Below are positions 60,279-60,521 of a stretch of DNA of 60,521 nucleotides, piece by piece. How positions within the stretch are numbered: the stretch's first letter is position 1; every line of letters begins with the position of its first letter. The notes below the pieces were generated by a model. The model did not search any database, was not told the origin of the DNA, and worked only from the letters and a program-made list of their open reading frames with translations. This stretch comes from Rikenellaceae bacterium DTU049 (lineage in GTDB: Bacteria; Bacteroidota; Bacteroidia; Bacteroidales; DTU049). A program made the position numbers and the translations under genes. The stretch is from positions 1-60,521 of the forward strand of contig LFTI01000087.1 of the NCBI GenBank assembly GCA_001513285.1, written 5' to 3'.

Positions 60279-60521
60279 ATGAAAAAAATTCTTTTGATTT
60301 TAGTTATAAATATGATTGCACATGTATCATATTCTCAACAATTTGATTCTAGATTAGAGCAACATTTTGGCAAAGATAAATTAATATTTTGGCAAAAAAA
60401 TTACCCTGATAGTTTAGGTTACTATGAGTTTGTAATAGATGATGCTTTTCTAATAATGGATGAAAAAATAGTAAGTGCTAGGCTGGGAGATGAAAAAGTA
60501 AAAGAAATAGAAATACCTAAC
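60279..60521 (+). CDS. Small secreted protein (module copy 2), truncated by the window end
   Basis: MKKILLILVINMIAHVSYSQQFDSRLEQHFGKDKLIFWQKNYPDSLGYYEFVIDDAFLIMDE..., similar to 57146..57556. Confidence 0.85.
   Translation, partial: MKKILLILVINMIAHVSYSQQFDSRLEQHFGKDKLIFWQKNYPDSLGYYEFVIDDAFLIMDEKIVSARLGDEKVKEIEIPN

Overview
This 60.5-kb, very AT-rich window looks like a chromosomal segment of a Bacteroidota bacterium. The support is T9SS type-B (gliding-motility/CHU_C) C-terminal domains, a type-A sorting domain, TAnnTTTG promoter elements, a near-absence of Shine-Dalgarno (SD) sequences, and purH-mreBCD and thrS-infC-rpmI-rplT gene order. Most of it is housekeeping: ribF, nadK, murD, mreBCD, purH, thrS/infC/rpmI/rplT, ubiE/menG, pyrC, ruvC, tsaC, mrp/nifU, an RND efflux operon and a two-component system. 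There is also a small SRP RNA and a tRNA-Pro/tRNA-Arg pair. The accessory content is two clusters of large secreted adhesin-like proteins at the window edges, three divergent full-length IS1595-like proteins, one truncated ABC ATPase, and repeat/palindrome islands between genes. No CRISPR array, prophage or recognisable defence island was seen. The most interesting items are: (1) three intact IS1595-like proteins whose expected DDE/DDN catalytic positions look substituted; (2) a tandemly repeated module of a small secreted protein plus a giant T9SS adhesin; (3) an infC ORF with no usable AUG next to an rplT gene with a perfect SD; (4) an OMP gene starting 6 nt after a tRNA; (5) a dispersed MITE-like repeat and palindrome families. 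All calls were made by eye; no alignment or database search was run.
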